This document shows, in pieces, positions 29,241 through 40,439 of a stretch of 64,000 bases of DNA; position 1 is the first letter of the stretch, and each line of letters opens with the position of its first letter. The translations under genes were made by a program, and so were the position numbers. The notes beneath the pieces were generated by a model, which saw only the letters and a list, made by a program, of their open reading frames with translations, did no database searches and was not told where the DNA came from. This DNA comes from Melieria omissa (Eukaryota > Arthropoda > Insecta > Diptera > Ulidiidae), in contig OZ020270.1 in assembly GCA_963971225.1 (NCBI GenBank), positions 13,441,817 to 13,505,816 of the forward strand, read 5' to 3'.

Positions 29241-30491
29241 ATGCCAACGTTGAATTCCCCTTGCACACTGGCTATGAGCGAAGCGTTCCACCAGAAAATA
29301 CCAGCGAACTCCGAGGTGATTGTGTGGGCAAAGGTGGACGAGGACGATGGGACAAGTCGGCTGTGGGTTGAAGAAGCGCCAAAACATATGACGTACATTA
29401 GTGGAACCCAAAAATGGAAAAATACCAGTCAGGATACTCAACCCACTGAACACACACAGGACATGTCGGGAAATATGCGGTCATTGGCGAGTGTAGAGAG
29501 GCTGAAGCAGTTGTTAAATGCGAAAGCAGTCCACCCGGAGGAAGTAAGAAAAGCATGGTCTAACAAGCAAGTACTAACATGGACGCCATACCACAGAACC
29601 AGTGGAGCGTCCTTCGAGCGAATTGCCATGGACGTCGCCGGGCCATTCCCACTTAGCACTCAAGGCAACAAATATGTGCTGGTGGTAATGCACTATTTTA
29701 GCAAATGGCCCGAAGTGTATCCGATTCCTAACCAGGAGGCCACCACGGTCGCGGAAATGCTGGTGAACAACTGGGTGGCCAGATTTGGAGTTCCGCTGGA
29801 GTTGCACTCGGACCAAGGCCGGAATTTCGAGTCTCTGGTATTGAAGGAAGTATGTAAGCTACTAGGAATAAGGAAAACTCGCACCTGTCCTTTGCATCCC
29901 CAGTCCGACGGAATGGTGGAACGATTCAATCGGACGGTGGAAGAATATTTGCGTAAAGTAGTAGGCAGGAATCAAAAGGATTGGGATACGCATATTCCGC
30001 TGTTCTTGATGGCGTATAGGTCAGCCCCACACGACACCACATCACTCAATCCAGCCCGAGCAGTGTTCGGCACAGAGCTGAGGTTGCCTGCTGACTTGAA
30101 GTTCGGAGTGGTCAGCACGACGGAAGCCGCTAAGACTGATTACGCAGTTAATAAGCGATCAGAGCTGGAAGAAATCCACAAGTTTATAAGGGACCGTATC
30201 CAACTGGTCAGCGATAAGATGAAAGCCAGATATGATCTACGGGCTAACACAGCGGGGTTCCAAGAAGGCGATCTGGTAATGCATTACAACCCGCAGCGGA
30301 GGAAAGGTTTGTCTCCAAAACTTCAAATGTCATGGGAAGGACCGTACAAGGTCGTGACCAGGATTAATGACGTGGTGTACAGGGTTCAACGCTGCGGCAA
30401 CATAAACGCCCGGTTGAAAGTAGTCCACCTGGAGCGCCTGGCGTCTTACTCCGGCGGAGCCTCGGCACATGTTCGGGACGAACAACTCTAA
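29241..30491 (+). CDS. gypsy-C2 protease-tail/integrase fusion ORF (416 aa)
   Basis: The first ~120 residues belong to the post-protease linker (NSPCTLAMSEAFHQKIPANS). Deletions then join them, still in frame, to the integrase core (FERIAMDVAGPFPLS), so RT, RNase H and the integrase zinc domain are gone. Core catalytic residues are present: Asp in MDVAG, Asp in HSDQGRNF, Glu in SDGMVERFN, with 35 residues between the last two. The C-terminal GPYKVVTRINDVVYRV is the small chromatin/DNA-binding domain. It ends 12 bases before the 3' LTR. Confidence 0.88.
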   Translation: MPTLNSPCTLAMSEAFHQKIPANSEVIVWAKVDEDDGTSRLWVEEAPKHMTYISGTQKWKNTSQDTQPTEHTQDMSGNMRSLASVERLKQLLNAKAVHPEEVRKAWSNKQVLTWTPYHRTSGASFERIAMDVAGPFPLSTQGNKYVLVVMHYFSKWPEVYPIPNQEATTVAEMLVNNWVARFGVPLELHSDQGRNFESLVLKEVCKLLGIRKTRTCPLHPQSDGMVERFNRTVEEYLRKVVGRNQKDWDTHIPLFLMAYRSAPHDTTSLNPARAVFGTELRLPADLKFGVVSTTEAAKTDYAVNKRSELEEIHKFIRDRIQLVSDKMKARYDLRANTAGFQEGDLVMHYNPQRRKGLSPKLQMSWEGPYKVVTRINDVVYRVQRCGNINARLKVVHLERLASYSGGASAHVRDEQL

Positions 30492-30502
30492 GTGATGTGC
30501 AG

Positions 30503-30923
30503 TGAAACGATAAGGCACTCTGTGCTGAATGCTTTTCTATGCATGAATGCTTTTCCAAGCATACTTTTAGGCATGCACTTTGAAGTACGGCAAATTTGGT
30601 ATAATTCGCTTGGATAGTCCGATATGGCAAGGATGGTTTCGAAAGGTAATGAACTTTGCTAGAACAATCGAGATAGAAAGTAAAACTGGAATGTGCAAGA
30701 CACTTCGGCGCGAAAAGAAAACTAGTATAAAAGCAGCACTGTGCAGCGCAAGGGGTCGAGTCTTAGTTGAATAAGCAAAGAAGTAACAAGTGTAGATACA
30801 AGCAAAGTGTAAATCTGTAAATAAAGTGATTGTTAGGTTCTGACTGCGTTTTGCGCTGAATGATTGAAGTTGTTTTATTTTCAAATACAATCCAAACAAA
30901 TCTGTGAAGTAATTTTCGTAAAA
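30503..30923 (+). repeat. gypsy-C2 3' LTR
   Basis: Shared with C1 and C3: GCATGCACTTTGAAGTACGG, CTTGGATAGTCCGATATGG and TATAAAAGCAGCACTGTGCA (TATA box at about 30725). An AATAAAGTGATTGTT polyadenylation region lies near 30820. The right end is approximate. Confidence 0.8.
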
Positions 30924-30980
30924 ATATTTTGAAAAAAGTAAAATAAACTTGGATTGAACAACTTCAAGTGTGGGGTGACG

Positions 30981-32156
30981 ATGGACTACTTAAAGATGTC
31001 AAAGCGACAGTTAGCGGAGCTGATGACCGCAGAAGGAGTGGCCTTCGACGAACAATAGGCGCTGCCTCAACTACGGGCGTTCTACGTGGAGCACCGCCAG
31101 TCGGCTGCTCAGAACGAAAGAAGTAGCTTAGCCAACGACGGTGACGACGGTCAACTGAAGCACGATGATCAGCTTGATCGCGAGCTGGTACAGCTTGAAA
31201 AGAAGCGCAGGTTGTTGCAACTGTGGCGTGAAGTCGCCGAGCTAGAAGGCGATTTACGGATCTATGCTGTTAGTCCGACACGTGCACCAGTGCGCAGCTT
31301 GGTCGACGAGGCTGAGCCAGTAGTGGAGTCTCAGCAGGCGCCGCCATTTTATCGACGCTTCGACTTTTCGGAGATTGAAGGCACTATTGCACCGTTTACT
31401 GGCGACGATTCGTATGCTATCGAAAAGTGGATTTCTGATCTGGAAAATATGGTGCCACCGGCGCAATACGGAGAAAACTTTACGCTTTTGAGCGCGCGGA
31501 AATTGACGGCCGCTACCGCAAAAACATGGCTGCGCACAATTGTCCCTCGCACTTGGCGGGAATTGCGAGCGGCAATGCTCGAGCAATTACATCGCTCTTA
31601 TACACTAACAGATATATTGCATGAGCTGGGTCAGGTTGCGTATGATCCGAGGCTGGGATTGAACAATTACGTCATTCGGATGAAGGAGGTAGCTGCACGC
31701 AGCTCAGTGATCGACCACGACGAGTTGCTGAAACTGATAAGATGCGGACTGAGGGAAAAGTCGGCGCGTATGTCAATATTATTTGGGGCAAGGACACTGG
31801 ACGAGTTGCGGAACGTCGCAGCCGAATACGACCGAGCGCGACGAGATGCGGTCGCTACGGTTGGCGTTGTTAAAAAGCCGACACCTACGGGGAAATCGGC
31901 AGGGAATACGCCGAGGACAACGGGCGAAGTGCGCTGCTATAATTGCCTTGAACTAGGCCACATCTCGCGCAACTGTCCGAAGCCGAGACGACAAAATCCG
32001 GGTAGCTGCTTTCGATGCGGCGGTGCAGACTATTTAATCAGCAGTTGCTCACAACGTGCGCCACCACGTCAGGTTGCGCTGGTGGCTGAGGGTGCGGCCG
32101 AACAAGCTGATGTTGACATCAGTGGATTGAGGCTGAATTGGCCACAACAGGACTAG
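30981..32156 (+). pseudogene. gypsy-D Gag
   Basis: The ATG at 30981 opens MDYLKMSKRQLAELMTAEGV, a SAP-like start. TAG at 31056-31058 interrupts codon 26, after which the frame is open to 32156. Capsid region RRFDFSEIEGTIAPFTGDDS to RMSILFGARTLDEL. The first knuckle CYNCLELGHISRNC is canonical. The second, CFRCGGADYLISSC, has Tyr where the zinc-binding His should be. Confidence 0.87.
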
Positions 32157-32690
32157 TGAGTGTTGCTTTTAAAATTGGTGGAAAAATGTGTGCATGTCCT
32201 GAACGATTGCCGTTTTTGTTTGACACAGGGAGTCCCGTAAGCTTCATTCGCCGGTTGGGACGCGATTTTTTTGATGCATTTGGCATCAAATTGATTCAAA
32301 CTAACGTTAACTTGAACTGTTCTGAATCCCTTGACAAAAACATTGCAAATTGTTGTTCATTGACCCTAGGCGCCACACAGAACAAACTAATTGCATTTTG
32401 TGGCCAACTGTCAACCATTGAACGGAGTAGTTGCTATTCATATTTTTGCGCACATGATTCGACCGTATCTGCGAACTTGACTGTTTCGGCTGGTGAAGTA
32501 TTTGGACGTCGGCTTGGTGGATGCTGTGTGAGTAAAAATGAACTTGACTTGCCAATGCGAGCGCTTTGTTGTGATGCACCTACTATCTGACGAGTTGCCC
32601 TGGATTTGTGCAATTGAATTGGATGAAGATTTATGCGGTATTGGTATCGACATTGAGGAACAATTGAGTGGTGCATGACGAGAGTCATTG
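32138..32690 (+). pseudogene. gypsy-D protease and linker, frame-broken
   Basis: PFLFDTGSPVSFIRRL gives the protease active site (DTGS). The remainder (LGATQNKLIAFCGQL) resembles the protease body. The frame is lost before 32590, and the linker to RT continues in another frame. Confidence 0.75.
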
Positions 32691-33704
32691 GTGCGTATAG
32701 TTAGGGAGAATTACTTGGGGCGGTCGAATATACCGAAAGCCGAGCATGATTTCGAAATGGAGGTGAAGCTTACTTCTGAGATTCCATTTCATTTTGCGCC
32801 AAGACGGTTATCCGTATTTGAAAAGGCGGAAGTGCAAAAGATCGTGGCCGATTTGCAGGCTCAAAGTATTGTTCGCCCGAGCGATTCGCCGTATGCCTCT
32901 CCAATTGTTTTGGTTAAGAAAAAGGATGGGACAACTCGGATGTGTGTTGACTTTAGGACGTTGAATAATGTCACGGTACGAGACAACTATCAATTGCCAT
33001 TTATTGAGGATTGCTTGGAGTATTTGGAGGGGAAAAAGTATTTTACTGTGTTGGATTTGAAAAGTGGGTTTCACCAGGTGAAGATCGCAGACAGCTCAGT
33101 CAAGTTTACGTCGTTTGTTACACCGATGGGCCAATACGAATATTTGCGTATGTCATTCGGTTCAAAGAATGCGCCATCAGTGTTTCAAAGATTTATTACG
33201 AAAATATTGCGCCCTTTTATTGATTAGGGTAGTATAATTGTATATAGTGATGACATTTTTATTGCAACTGTTGATTTAAAATCGCATTTTGAATTGTTAA
33301 AACGAGGCGTTTCGTCTCTAATTTTTCGAGTATTGCTAAGCCATTATTGGATTTGGTGAAAAATGGATGTCCATTCGAAGTGACTGCTGAGCGCATCATG
33401 GCGTTTAATGAGTTGCGGAATAGGTTTGCATCCGCCCCGGTCTTGGCTATCTATAGCCCAACGCGTGAAACCGAATTGCATTCCGACGCGAGTTCTCATG
33501 GGTTCGGGGGAGTATTGATGCAACGGCAAGACGATGGCAAACTCCACCCGGTCGCCTATTATTCACGGAGAACTTCTGAGGCCGAGGCAAAATACCATAG
33601 TTTTGTATTAGAAACTTTGGCTATGGTTTATTCCTTTAAGCGTCTCCACGTATACCTTCACGGTATCCCGTTTCGGATTGTCACGGATTGTAATTCGTTG
33701 GTCA
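32688..33704 (+). pseudogene. gypsy-D RT and RNase H
   Basis: The RT frame 32688-33227 has FAPRRLSVFEKAEVQKIV, SPYASPIVLVKKKDGTTRM and CVDFRTLNNVTVRDNYQL, ending at TAG. Just past the stop is YSDDIFIA, the YxDD catalytic box. Near 33303, HFELLKR is joined to RFVSNFSSIAKPLL, so the thumb is deleted. RNase H (33347-33703) has HSDASSHG, VLETLAM and VTDCNS, a complete D-E-D set. It ends at the hAT-like insertion. Confidence 0.86.
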
Positions 33705-33775
33705 CAGTGGCGTCCCCAGGGGGGGGATTAGGGGGATGGATCCCCCCCCTTTGGCGTTAAATTTATTTATGCAAT
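33705..33775. mobile_element. hAT-type terminus CAGTGGCGTCCCC, partner end not found
   Basis: gypsy-D coding stops at CAGTGGCGTCCCC followed by a G-run/C-run stem (GGGGGGGGATTAGGGGGATGG paired with CCCCCCCC). CAGTGGCGT followed by G-runs is a common hAT terminus. I found no matching right end within the next several kb. Confidence 0.45.
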
Positions 33776-34109
33776 TTAACCCTAATCCGTTGTTCGGGTG
33801 ATTTTTCACCCATTTTCAACTTTGGGATGCTATAACTTTCCTATATATTTATCAAAGTGATTAAGGTTTCTTGTATTTGTAACAAACCATTATTAGTTTT
33901 AGAAATTATCTACAACATATTAATTATTTCATTCTAGCGGTGATTACAAAAAAAGTTACGTGGGCGACGTTCGGGTGATATTTCACCCATATGCAAATTG
34001 TATGGAAATTCAACGCAACACATACAGAAAATGCCATAAAACTACGTCACTTCATTGACAGTTTTGAACACGCTTTTATAGGCAAAACATTTTTATAGAT
34101 CAATGGGCC

Positions 34110-34940
34110 TCCTGAATTTAACGGGAAAGTAAGAGCCGATTATATTATTTCAACTAAAGTTGGTATAACTCGCTATGCTTGAAGTCGGGTGTCAGCAATG
34201 CAAGATGCCAATGAATACCAATGTTAAAGATAGTAGCTGACAAGACTCAACATTAGTTTTGCGAGTTTTTCGCAGTGCATGGATTAGCGTTGTTGATATT
34301 CAGGCATATTTTGGTATTTCAATTTTGAGTGGTGGTTATAAGTCGAATGAAGAATCTCTTGATAATCTGTAGAGTTACACAACAGGCAGACCAATCTTTC
34401 GCTATGTCGGTGACTTGCCAAGAACGTAACGATTGTAATCAATAATGAAGCTCGTTCACACCCATAAGAGATTTATGAGAAAAGTGGTTCTAGCGACAAC
34501 TGCTATGTACGTCCTATGAAAAGGACACACTAAGTAAATAATTGCTGGCTTTTCGTGGAAGACAATAAATGACAATTTATGTGGGTGACAATAAATTAGC
34601 CGAAATTATATCGGTTTACAATAAGTCAAAAGCAGTAGTTGACACTTTAGACCAATTGGTTGTTCACTAACTAACATATACCGTCAAGCGAAAAACTAAT
34701 CGCTGTCGATCCTTGCTGGAATCACAACAAAAAGTTCAAGCGGCGAATTTTTCTTGAAGACTTAGATCTTAGTTTAGTAAAGCTAAAGATTCTGCATAAA
34801 GCACCGTTACCGAAAGGAAAATCTCGGAAAAAAGTGAAAAACTATTGAAACACGGTGCCTATTTGGTATCAAAAAAGATCAAAAGGAATATTATGCCTGC
34901 AATTCTTGAAAAAAGTCTACATTTGGTGAACGCTAGTTTT
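34110..34940 (+). pseudogene. piggyBac-like transposase relic
   Basis: In broken frames the plus strand yields VVDIQAYFGISILSGGYKSN (the conserved DIxAFxGLxILxGxxKS block), then NKSKAVVDTLDQLV (the third catalytic Asp context, GVDxxDQM in active enzymes), TVKRKTNRC and a KAPLPKGKSRKK basic tail. Many stops; no single frame exceeds a few dozen codons. Confidence 0.72.
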
Positions 34941-34943
34941 ATA

Positions 34944-35485
34944 CCCGTGACAGACATCTAGTATTGTTACTACTAACCAAGCAAATACCGGATGTGTGTC
35001 ACCAAATACCAGCTAAATACTACGTGAGCAACCTAGTATTTAGCTAGTAACAATACTATGTTCGGCTACCTAGTATTTATGTAGTATCATATTTCACGAA
35101 ACACACATTCGAACTTACTGAACACAGCTAAAAATCTGATTTTGACATGCAGGAAAAATTGAAAAGAGGAATTTGATGGAAAATGAAAAAAAAGAAAAAC
35201 ATGTATATCTGTTTATTCTTTTAACAAATACAAGCACTCTATATTGGTTGCTTTTTTTCTATGCAGTAATTGCCAATCTTAGACATTGCCTCCTTTTTTG
35301 ATGTAAGAAACGAATTTTTGCGTTGTTTGAATGATGTTCTCATTGTTTACATTTGTGAATTTTTTATATTCAAACTGTCAAAAATTACTACAAATAATTT
35401 ACTAAGTTATGTCTGTCACCGTACCTAGTAATTAGAATACTATGATAACTTTATCATGGAATTGTTACTACATGTCTGTCACAGG
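34944..35485. mobile_element. 542-bp MITE, TA target, inside the decayed piggyBac
   Basis: Ends CCCGTGACAGACATCTAGTA and the complementary TACTACATGTCTGTCACAGG, flanked by TA at 34942-34943 and 35486-35487. Subterminal TAGTATT-type repeats recur. No ORF. Confidence 0.83.
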
Positions 35486-35884
35486 TATAAGTTAACTACT
35501 GCCCTTCCTTCCCCTCTTTCACTATCCGCTTGAAATGTGTGCTGTAACATATGTTGAAAAAACAGTGTTACATACACATTTAAAAACGGGTGAAATTTGT
35601 GGTATATCACAACGGGTCTCATAATATGCTTCCGAGTGTGTCTCTTACAGAGGGAGCCACAATGACCTAACCTAACTTAATTGCCCTAATTGCAAGTAAA
35701 TATATAAAAATTTGTTATTTTATTTATCTGTAAGATAACAAAGATAATAAAGATTAAAGATAACAAATGATTTTTTATTATAATTGGTCAAAAAATTCAT
35801 TATAACAATACAAAGTACCATATGGGTGAAATATCACCCGAACATCTTATGTGTGAGTTTTTTTGAACGTCGGATGAGGGTTAA

Positions 35885-37324
35885 TGCAACAATATCGAAT
35901 TTTGGAAAATTTATTATTTGCTTTGCATCATATGTGAGCATCCATTCTTCCTCATAGTTGAACCTCCCATTGTCTGGCCAGACTATGGTGCAAAAAAGAG
36001 GAAAGTCGAGAATTATTATTAAAGATATAAAATAAACCATAAAGTGTGAACCCAATAATTTTCCTTGCTTGCTCACATTTCGTTCAGGTGAAACAGAAAA
36101 AATATATGTTCAGATGAGTTCAGTGATCGTTCGATCCCATCACTAATCCGAATCTTTCATTCTCTTTTTGTACTCATGGTCTCGCAATTTTCTGGTGCCC
36201 GGCTTCAGCCGTTATTATTTATTTTATTATTTATTTATTATTATTATAATGCTCGTTATTCGTTATTCAACACCCGATGAATAAGAACCTACAAACTGAA
36301 CCAACCGAATACTTATTTTCCCCGCTCTGCCGCGAACTTTAACAATAAAGTTGAATAATTAAATAAATAGCGAATTTCAACTTCAATGAATTAATTTGGA
36401 AATTAAAAAAATACGTCAGAAAAGTAAGAAAATCCAAAAATATATATAAATGTAAAATACGTTCCTAATGGATTTGCTTCAACTGCTTCACCAATGCAGT
36501 CGTTGCAACAATATAATGCAGTATAATGACTCAAACACTTTCAGATTTTACATTGGACACATACAAATCGTGTTTTAAAATATATCTATTATTATTTCTG
36601 GATTCCTTTCACTGACAATTATGCTTTGAAGTCGAAAAGGCAGCTGACTAATACAGAACAGTGTGAATTGTTGGCTATAAATAAGGAAAAAGATCTTCTA
36701 TTGACCACTTAGTTCCATCCTAATCCTATTCCAAAGCTCCTCTCCCAAAGAAAAAACATTCCGCTCAAGCAAAATATGCTCAACATGTTATTGTTCTTGC
36801 TGAAATGGTAAGACATAATTATCGCCTTCGTCATCGCTGTCTTCACGTTAAACTACCATATTTTGACATAAGTATCGAAGCTTCGTTCTGTTCAGGGTTC
36901 AAAAGATAATTTGCGACATCGGCGTTATTATCTCTAGTAGCAACCGAAATAATATCTTAATTTTGTTGCTTTGAACGCATTGGTTTCCGCTATTGCTTAA
37001 ACTATTTTTTCAGAGAAATCATCCTCTCTGATTCAACTCCAAAATTTCAGTTACAAAATAACGTCCACCTTATCCTCAAAATAGCATTCCCTCCCTCCAT
37101 CTTTGTCACAGAAAACACCACATAACTTCTATCACTTCGGGAATGTAATTAAATTGATACTAAAACACGGATATAACCATGAAATTCATGAATGCATGGA
37201 TAAATATTAATTTTGAATACGAACGAAAATTATAATTTGCTAACCCAAAAGGAAATAAAAGTCAAGGCAAGTGAAAAACACTTGGACCAGGTAGATTTTG
37301 CGCCAACTAACTTATGTAACTTTT
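35885..37324. other. AT-rich spacer
   Basis: No supported gene. A TTATT-type low-complexity run lies at about 36211-36250. Parts may belong to the hAT-like insertion that begins at 33705. Confidence 0.35.
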
Positions 37325-39260
37325 ATATGGAACTAGTAGGGCCCTGCGGCTTTGCCGCAAGCTTGAAGTCAATGGGCCCAATAAATCAAGTTTCCTCATA
37401 CTACATTCTATGGGCAATGCCACGCCTCTTTTATGTAATGCCCAATCCATTCCTCCAGTCGAAGGGTGTGACCCGGTTTTATTGATATGCGACTTTCAGT
37501 TCCAAAGTTACGCGGAAAATTTCAGTCACAAAAAATATACCGCTTCCCTTATCAACGCCCGTAAAATTTTGTCAGTAGAATGACACATCTATGAGACGAT
37601 GGTATACAAAACTTCAAAGCTTTTCAACTTATTGTTCCGAAGATATTCCACATTAAAAATGTGGGTTCTATGGGCGGTACCATGCCCCTCGTCCAAAACC
37701 CACTGTACTTTCTTTGTCGAAGGGCACGTCGAAATCGTAAGTATGTACCAAATATCTTAATGTGTGATTTGCAGTTCCAAAGTTATTGAAAACCAACGCT
37801 CACAAAGTTTTACCAGTGAAACGGCACATCTAAACGGTGGCCCCGCACCAAATTTTAATGCTGCCCGATTTCTCATTCCGAAGATATTCCATATTGAAAA
37901 TTTACGTTGTATGAGGGTTGCCACGCCCCCCTGCTAAAAACCAACCCCATTCCCCCTATCGAATCGCTAAATCGTTCGACACCGGTATTGCTGTGACAAA
38001 TATATCATGGCTGATTTGTTATTATAGTGATCGTGGCGAAAAAGGCGTAATAGGTCGGCGTGGTCAATCTTATATATCCTGTGTTAATATCAACAAAACA
38101 CGGAACCATTTGGTATTACTACTTATTTCCCGACATCCGCCGTGGCTCAGTTGGTTTGTGCGTTGGACCCGAGTCCAAGGCAGCGACGCAGGTTCAAATA
38201 CTGCCTGTAATAACACCTAAAAAAAATAACGGGAAAACTCGTTTTCTCTTTCGGTAGCTGTTCTCTCAGCTGCAAATGGCAAACCTCTGAGAATAAAAAT
38301 ATCTTATGAAAGGGCTCCCAACCTGCCGTTCGGAACCAGCATAAAACTGTAGGTCCCTTCCACCCGCGCACAAATTCACACGCACAACACGGGTAGTTGC
38401 GGGAAGCTAGGCCTTAGTCTCGCGTAAGCGGGCTGTCGTGCCAATCAATTAAATTATTAATTAATTAAATTATTACTTATTTCCCGACATGTACCGTAGC
38501 TTCGTTTTGTTGGTTTAGTTGCATCAGAAAGTGGGCGTGGCCGATTATATTATAGCCTATGTTTGCCGCAATGACACGCTGAATCGTTTTATGCCCCTAT
38601 TGCTATAACAAATATACCATGGCTGATTTGTTATGATAGTGGGCGTGGCGAGAAGGCATATCAGGTGGGCGTGATCAATATTATATATCCTATGTTAACA
38701 TCAATGAAACACGGAATCATTTGATATTAATACTGATTTACCGACATGTACCGTAGCTTCGTTTTGTTGGTTTAGTGGGAACGGAAAGTGGGCGTGGCCG
38801 ATTATATTAAAGCCTATGTTTGCCGCAATGACACGCTGAATCGTTTGATACCAATATTGCTATGACAAATATACCATGGCCATGATTTGTTATTATAGTG
38901 ATCGTGGCGAAAAAGGCGTAATAGGTAGGCGTGGTCAATCTTATATATCCTGTGGTAATATCAACAAAACACGGAACCATTTGGTATTAATACTGATTTC
39001 CCGTCAAGTACCGTAGCTTCGTTTTGTTAGTTTAGTGGGCACGGAAAGTGGGCGTGGTAGATTATATTATAGCCTATGTTTGCCGCAATGACACGCTGAA
39101 TCGTTTGATACCCATATTGCCTTACAAAAGCATACCATAGATGAGTTTTGTTACCATAGTGGGCGTAAGAAGGGGGCGTGGCCATTCTCATATAGCCTAT
39201 GTACCACTCCCACAGATAAAAAATGTTTGGTGCTTATTTCATCTAAATCGGTTCAGTGGT
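37325..39260. repeat. Satellite-like repeat array with ~258-bp units, interrupted by a SINE
   Basis: It opens with GGGCCCTGCGGCTTTGCCGCAAGC. After a GC-core region it forms tandem units of about 257-260 bp, marked by gtaccgtagcttcgttttgt at 38491, 38748 and 39008 and by gggcgtggc cores. SINE copy C (38137-38473) is inserted in the array. Non-coding. Confidence 0.83.
38137..38473 (+). mobile_element. tRNA-derived SINE, copy C, with 17-bp TSD
   Basis: Target duplication TACTTATTTCCCGACAT at 38120-38136 and 38474-38490. The head CCGCCGTGGCTCAGTTGG is intact at the A box; the B box reads GTTCAAATAC. It is more diverged than copies B and D. Confidence 0.93.
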
Positions 39261-39472
39261 TTTGGCCTGGGGTGGCTTTCCATAATTCGATATCGAGCAA
39301 ATACGTGTATCAAACTATCGTTTTTGCTTTCCGTAACACAAAATCTCGTCGTGTCGTATCGAACGCACGATACAAACAGCTCGATACCAATTTTGCTCTC
39401 GTTTTGCTTTTTCTCTATTGTCAATCGAAACAAAATGTATGAATGAAATTTGAATTTTAATATACAGTGGAC

Positions 39473-39560
39473 GTCCAATATAACGAATCTTATGTTGTAC
39501 CCCCAATTTGTTAAATCGAAAAATTCGTTAAATCGATCGAAATGTTTTGTTGTTTTGAAC
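39473..39560. mobile_element. pogo/Tigger-like terminal repeat fragment
   Basis: TA followed by CAGTGGACGTCCAATATAACGA and then repeated GTTAAATCGA phrases resembles the terminal repeats of pogo-type elements. No right end was found. The neighbour at 39603 is a separate TTAA MITE. Confidence 0.5.
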
Positions 39561-39602
39561 CATCCTTCTCAAAGAAATAAATCTCAAATATTCAGTTTTT
39601 AA

Positions 39603-39872
39603 CCTTCTGCCTGTCCCTTGGGGTCTAGTTGACCCCAGACGGAATTAAAAGAATGGTTAAGCGGCTTTATGCACTCATCTACTTGTGTTATTTTGTGGTA
39701 ATCGCGCTTACAACCCAAAACAAATTGAGAAAAAAAACTTTTTGGGGCTTTCCCCTTTTTTTTTGTAATTTATGTGTAACATTTCTTCATGTTTTGTCAG
39801 TAAATTTTATAACCTGTCATCCTGACCCCAAAGGACAGCTAACGTAATTTTGAGCAAAGGACAGACAGAAGA
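39603..39872. mobile_element. 270-bp piggyBac-type MITE
   Basis: Ends CCTTCTGCCTGTCCCTT and AAAGGACAGACAGAAGA lie between TTAA at 39599-39602 and 39873-39876. Near each end is a TTGGGGTC / GACCCC(A)AA phrase. Non-coding. Confidence 0.85.
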
Positions 39873-39876
39873 TTAA

Positions 39877-40439
39877 CCAACTATCTTGTTTTATTCCAGC
39901 ATTTTCTTAATTTAAAAATGGCTATATGTGTACAGTGAAAAAGTCTTCGATGCGCGATTGCCTCTTTACCGCAAGAGGCAATCACAAAATTTTGTTTATG
40001 AACATTTTTCTTGATTGATTACACAGTGCAACACTGAAAAAAGGGACAAGGTCAAACCCATCTCATTCGATAAAGGACCTCAGAAGATGAAAAAGTGCCA
40101 AGGGATTTTTCCCGGAATGTTCGAGTATTTTCTAAATTGAGTTTAAAGATGGCGGCTTAAAGCCCCTTCCCGAAACTTTTAAAACATCATATCTCTTGGC
40201 TCAAATGTTAGAAAGGAATAATTTTTACGTAAAATAAAAGCTAGTGAAATGAAGTCGATGACACAATATCCTTTTTGGAAAAATGTAATGAAAAAGGATA
40301 TGAAGGACCTCAATAAAATTTTTATCCTTGAATATCCTGGAAACCGTGAGAGCTAAATTTATATAAACGACTTCTGGTGAAAAAGCATTCAAACATCTAT
40401 ACTGCTTATAAATTGCATGTAAATAAATTTAAAGTCTCC
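39877..40439. other. Spacer with a short hairpin
   Basis: An 11 bp stem GATTGCCTCTT / AAGAGGCAATC with a 5-6 base loop lies at 39957-39983. No gene seen. Confidence 0.5.

Larger units (their letters stand above)
28227..30923 (+). mobile_element. gypsy-C copy 2: gag 3' part, protease, integrase, 3' LTR; RT deleted
   Basis: It begins abruptly inside gag (WTDIRKGRRLALALKG) at the border with the CAATGGGG element. Relative to copy 3 it lacks everything from after the protease to the integrase core. The 3' LTR begins TGAAACGATAAGG at 30503 and ends near 30923 against gypsy-D. Confidence 0.85.
30960..33704 (+). mobile_element. gypsy-D: Ty3/gypsy fragment (gag to RNase H), no LTRs seen
   Basis: It abuts gypsy-C2 at about 30924-30960 and is cut at 33704 by a hAT-like terminus. 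A PBS-like phrase (ACTTCAAGTGTGGGG) precedes gag. It is closely related to gypsy-B in Gag and RT motifs. Decay: a TAG in gag, protease/linker frame breaks, a TAG before the RT catalytic motif and a deletion of the RT thumb near 33303. Confidence 0.85.
33780..35880 (+). mobile_element. Decayed piggyBac element with TTAA target
   Basis: Termini CCCTAATCCGTTGTTC / GAACGTCGGATGAGGG (13 of 16 matched) are flanked by TTAA at 33776-33779 and 35881-35884. Subterminal inverted blocks TTCGGGTGAT.TTTCACCC (33796) and GGGTGAAATATCACCCGAA (35824) are shared by both ends, with a third copy at 33969. The interior holds a wrecked piggyBac transposase and a MITE. Confidence 0.85.
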
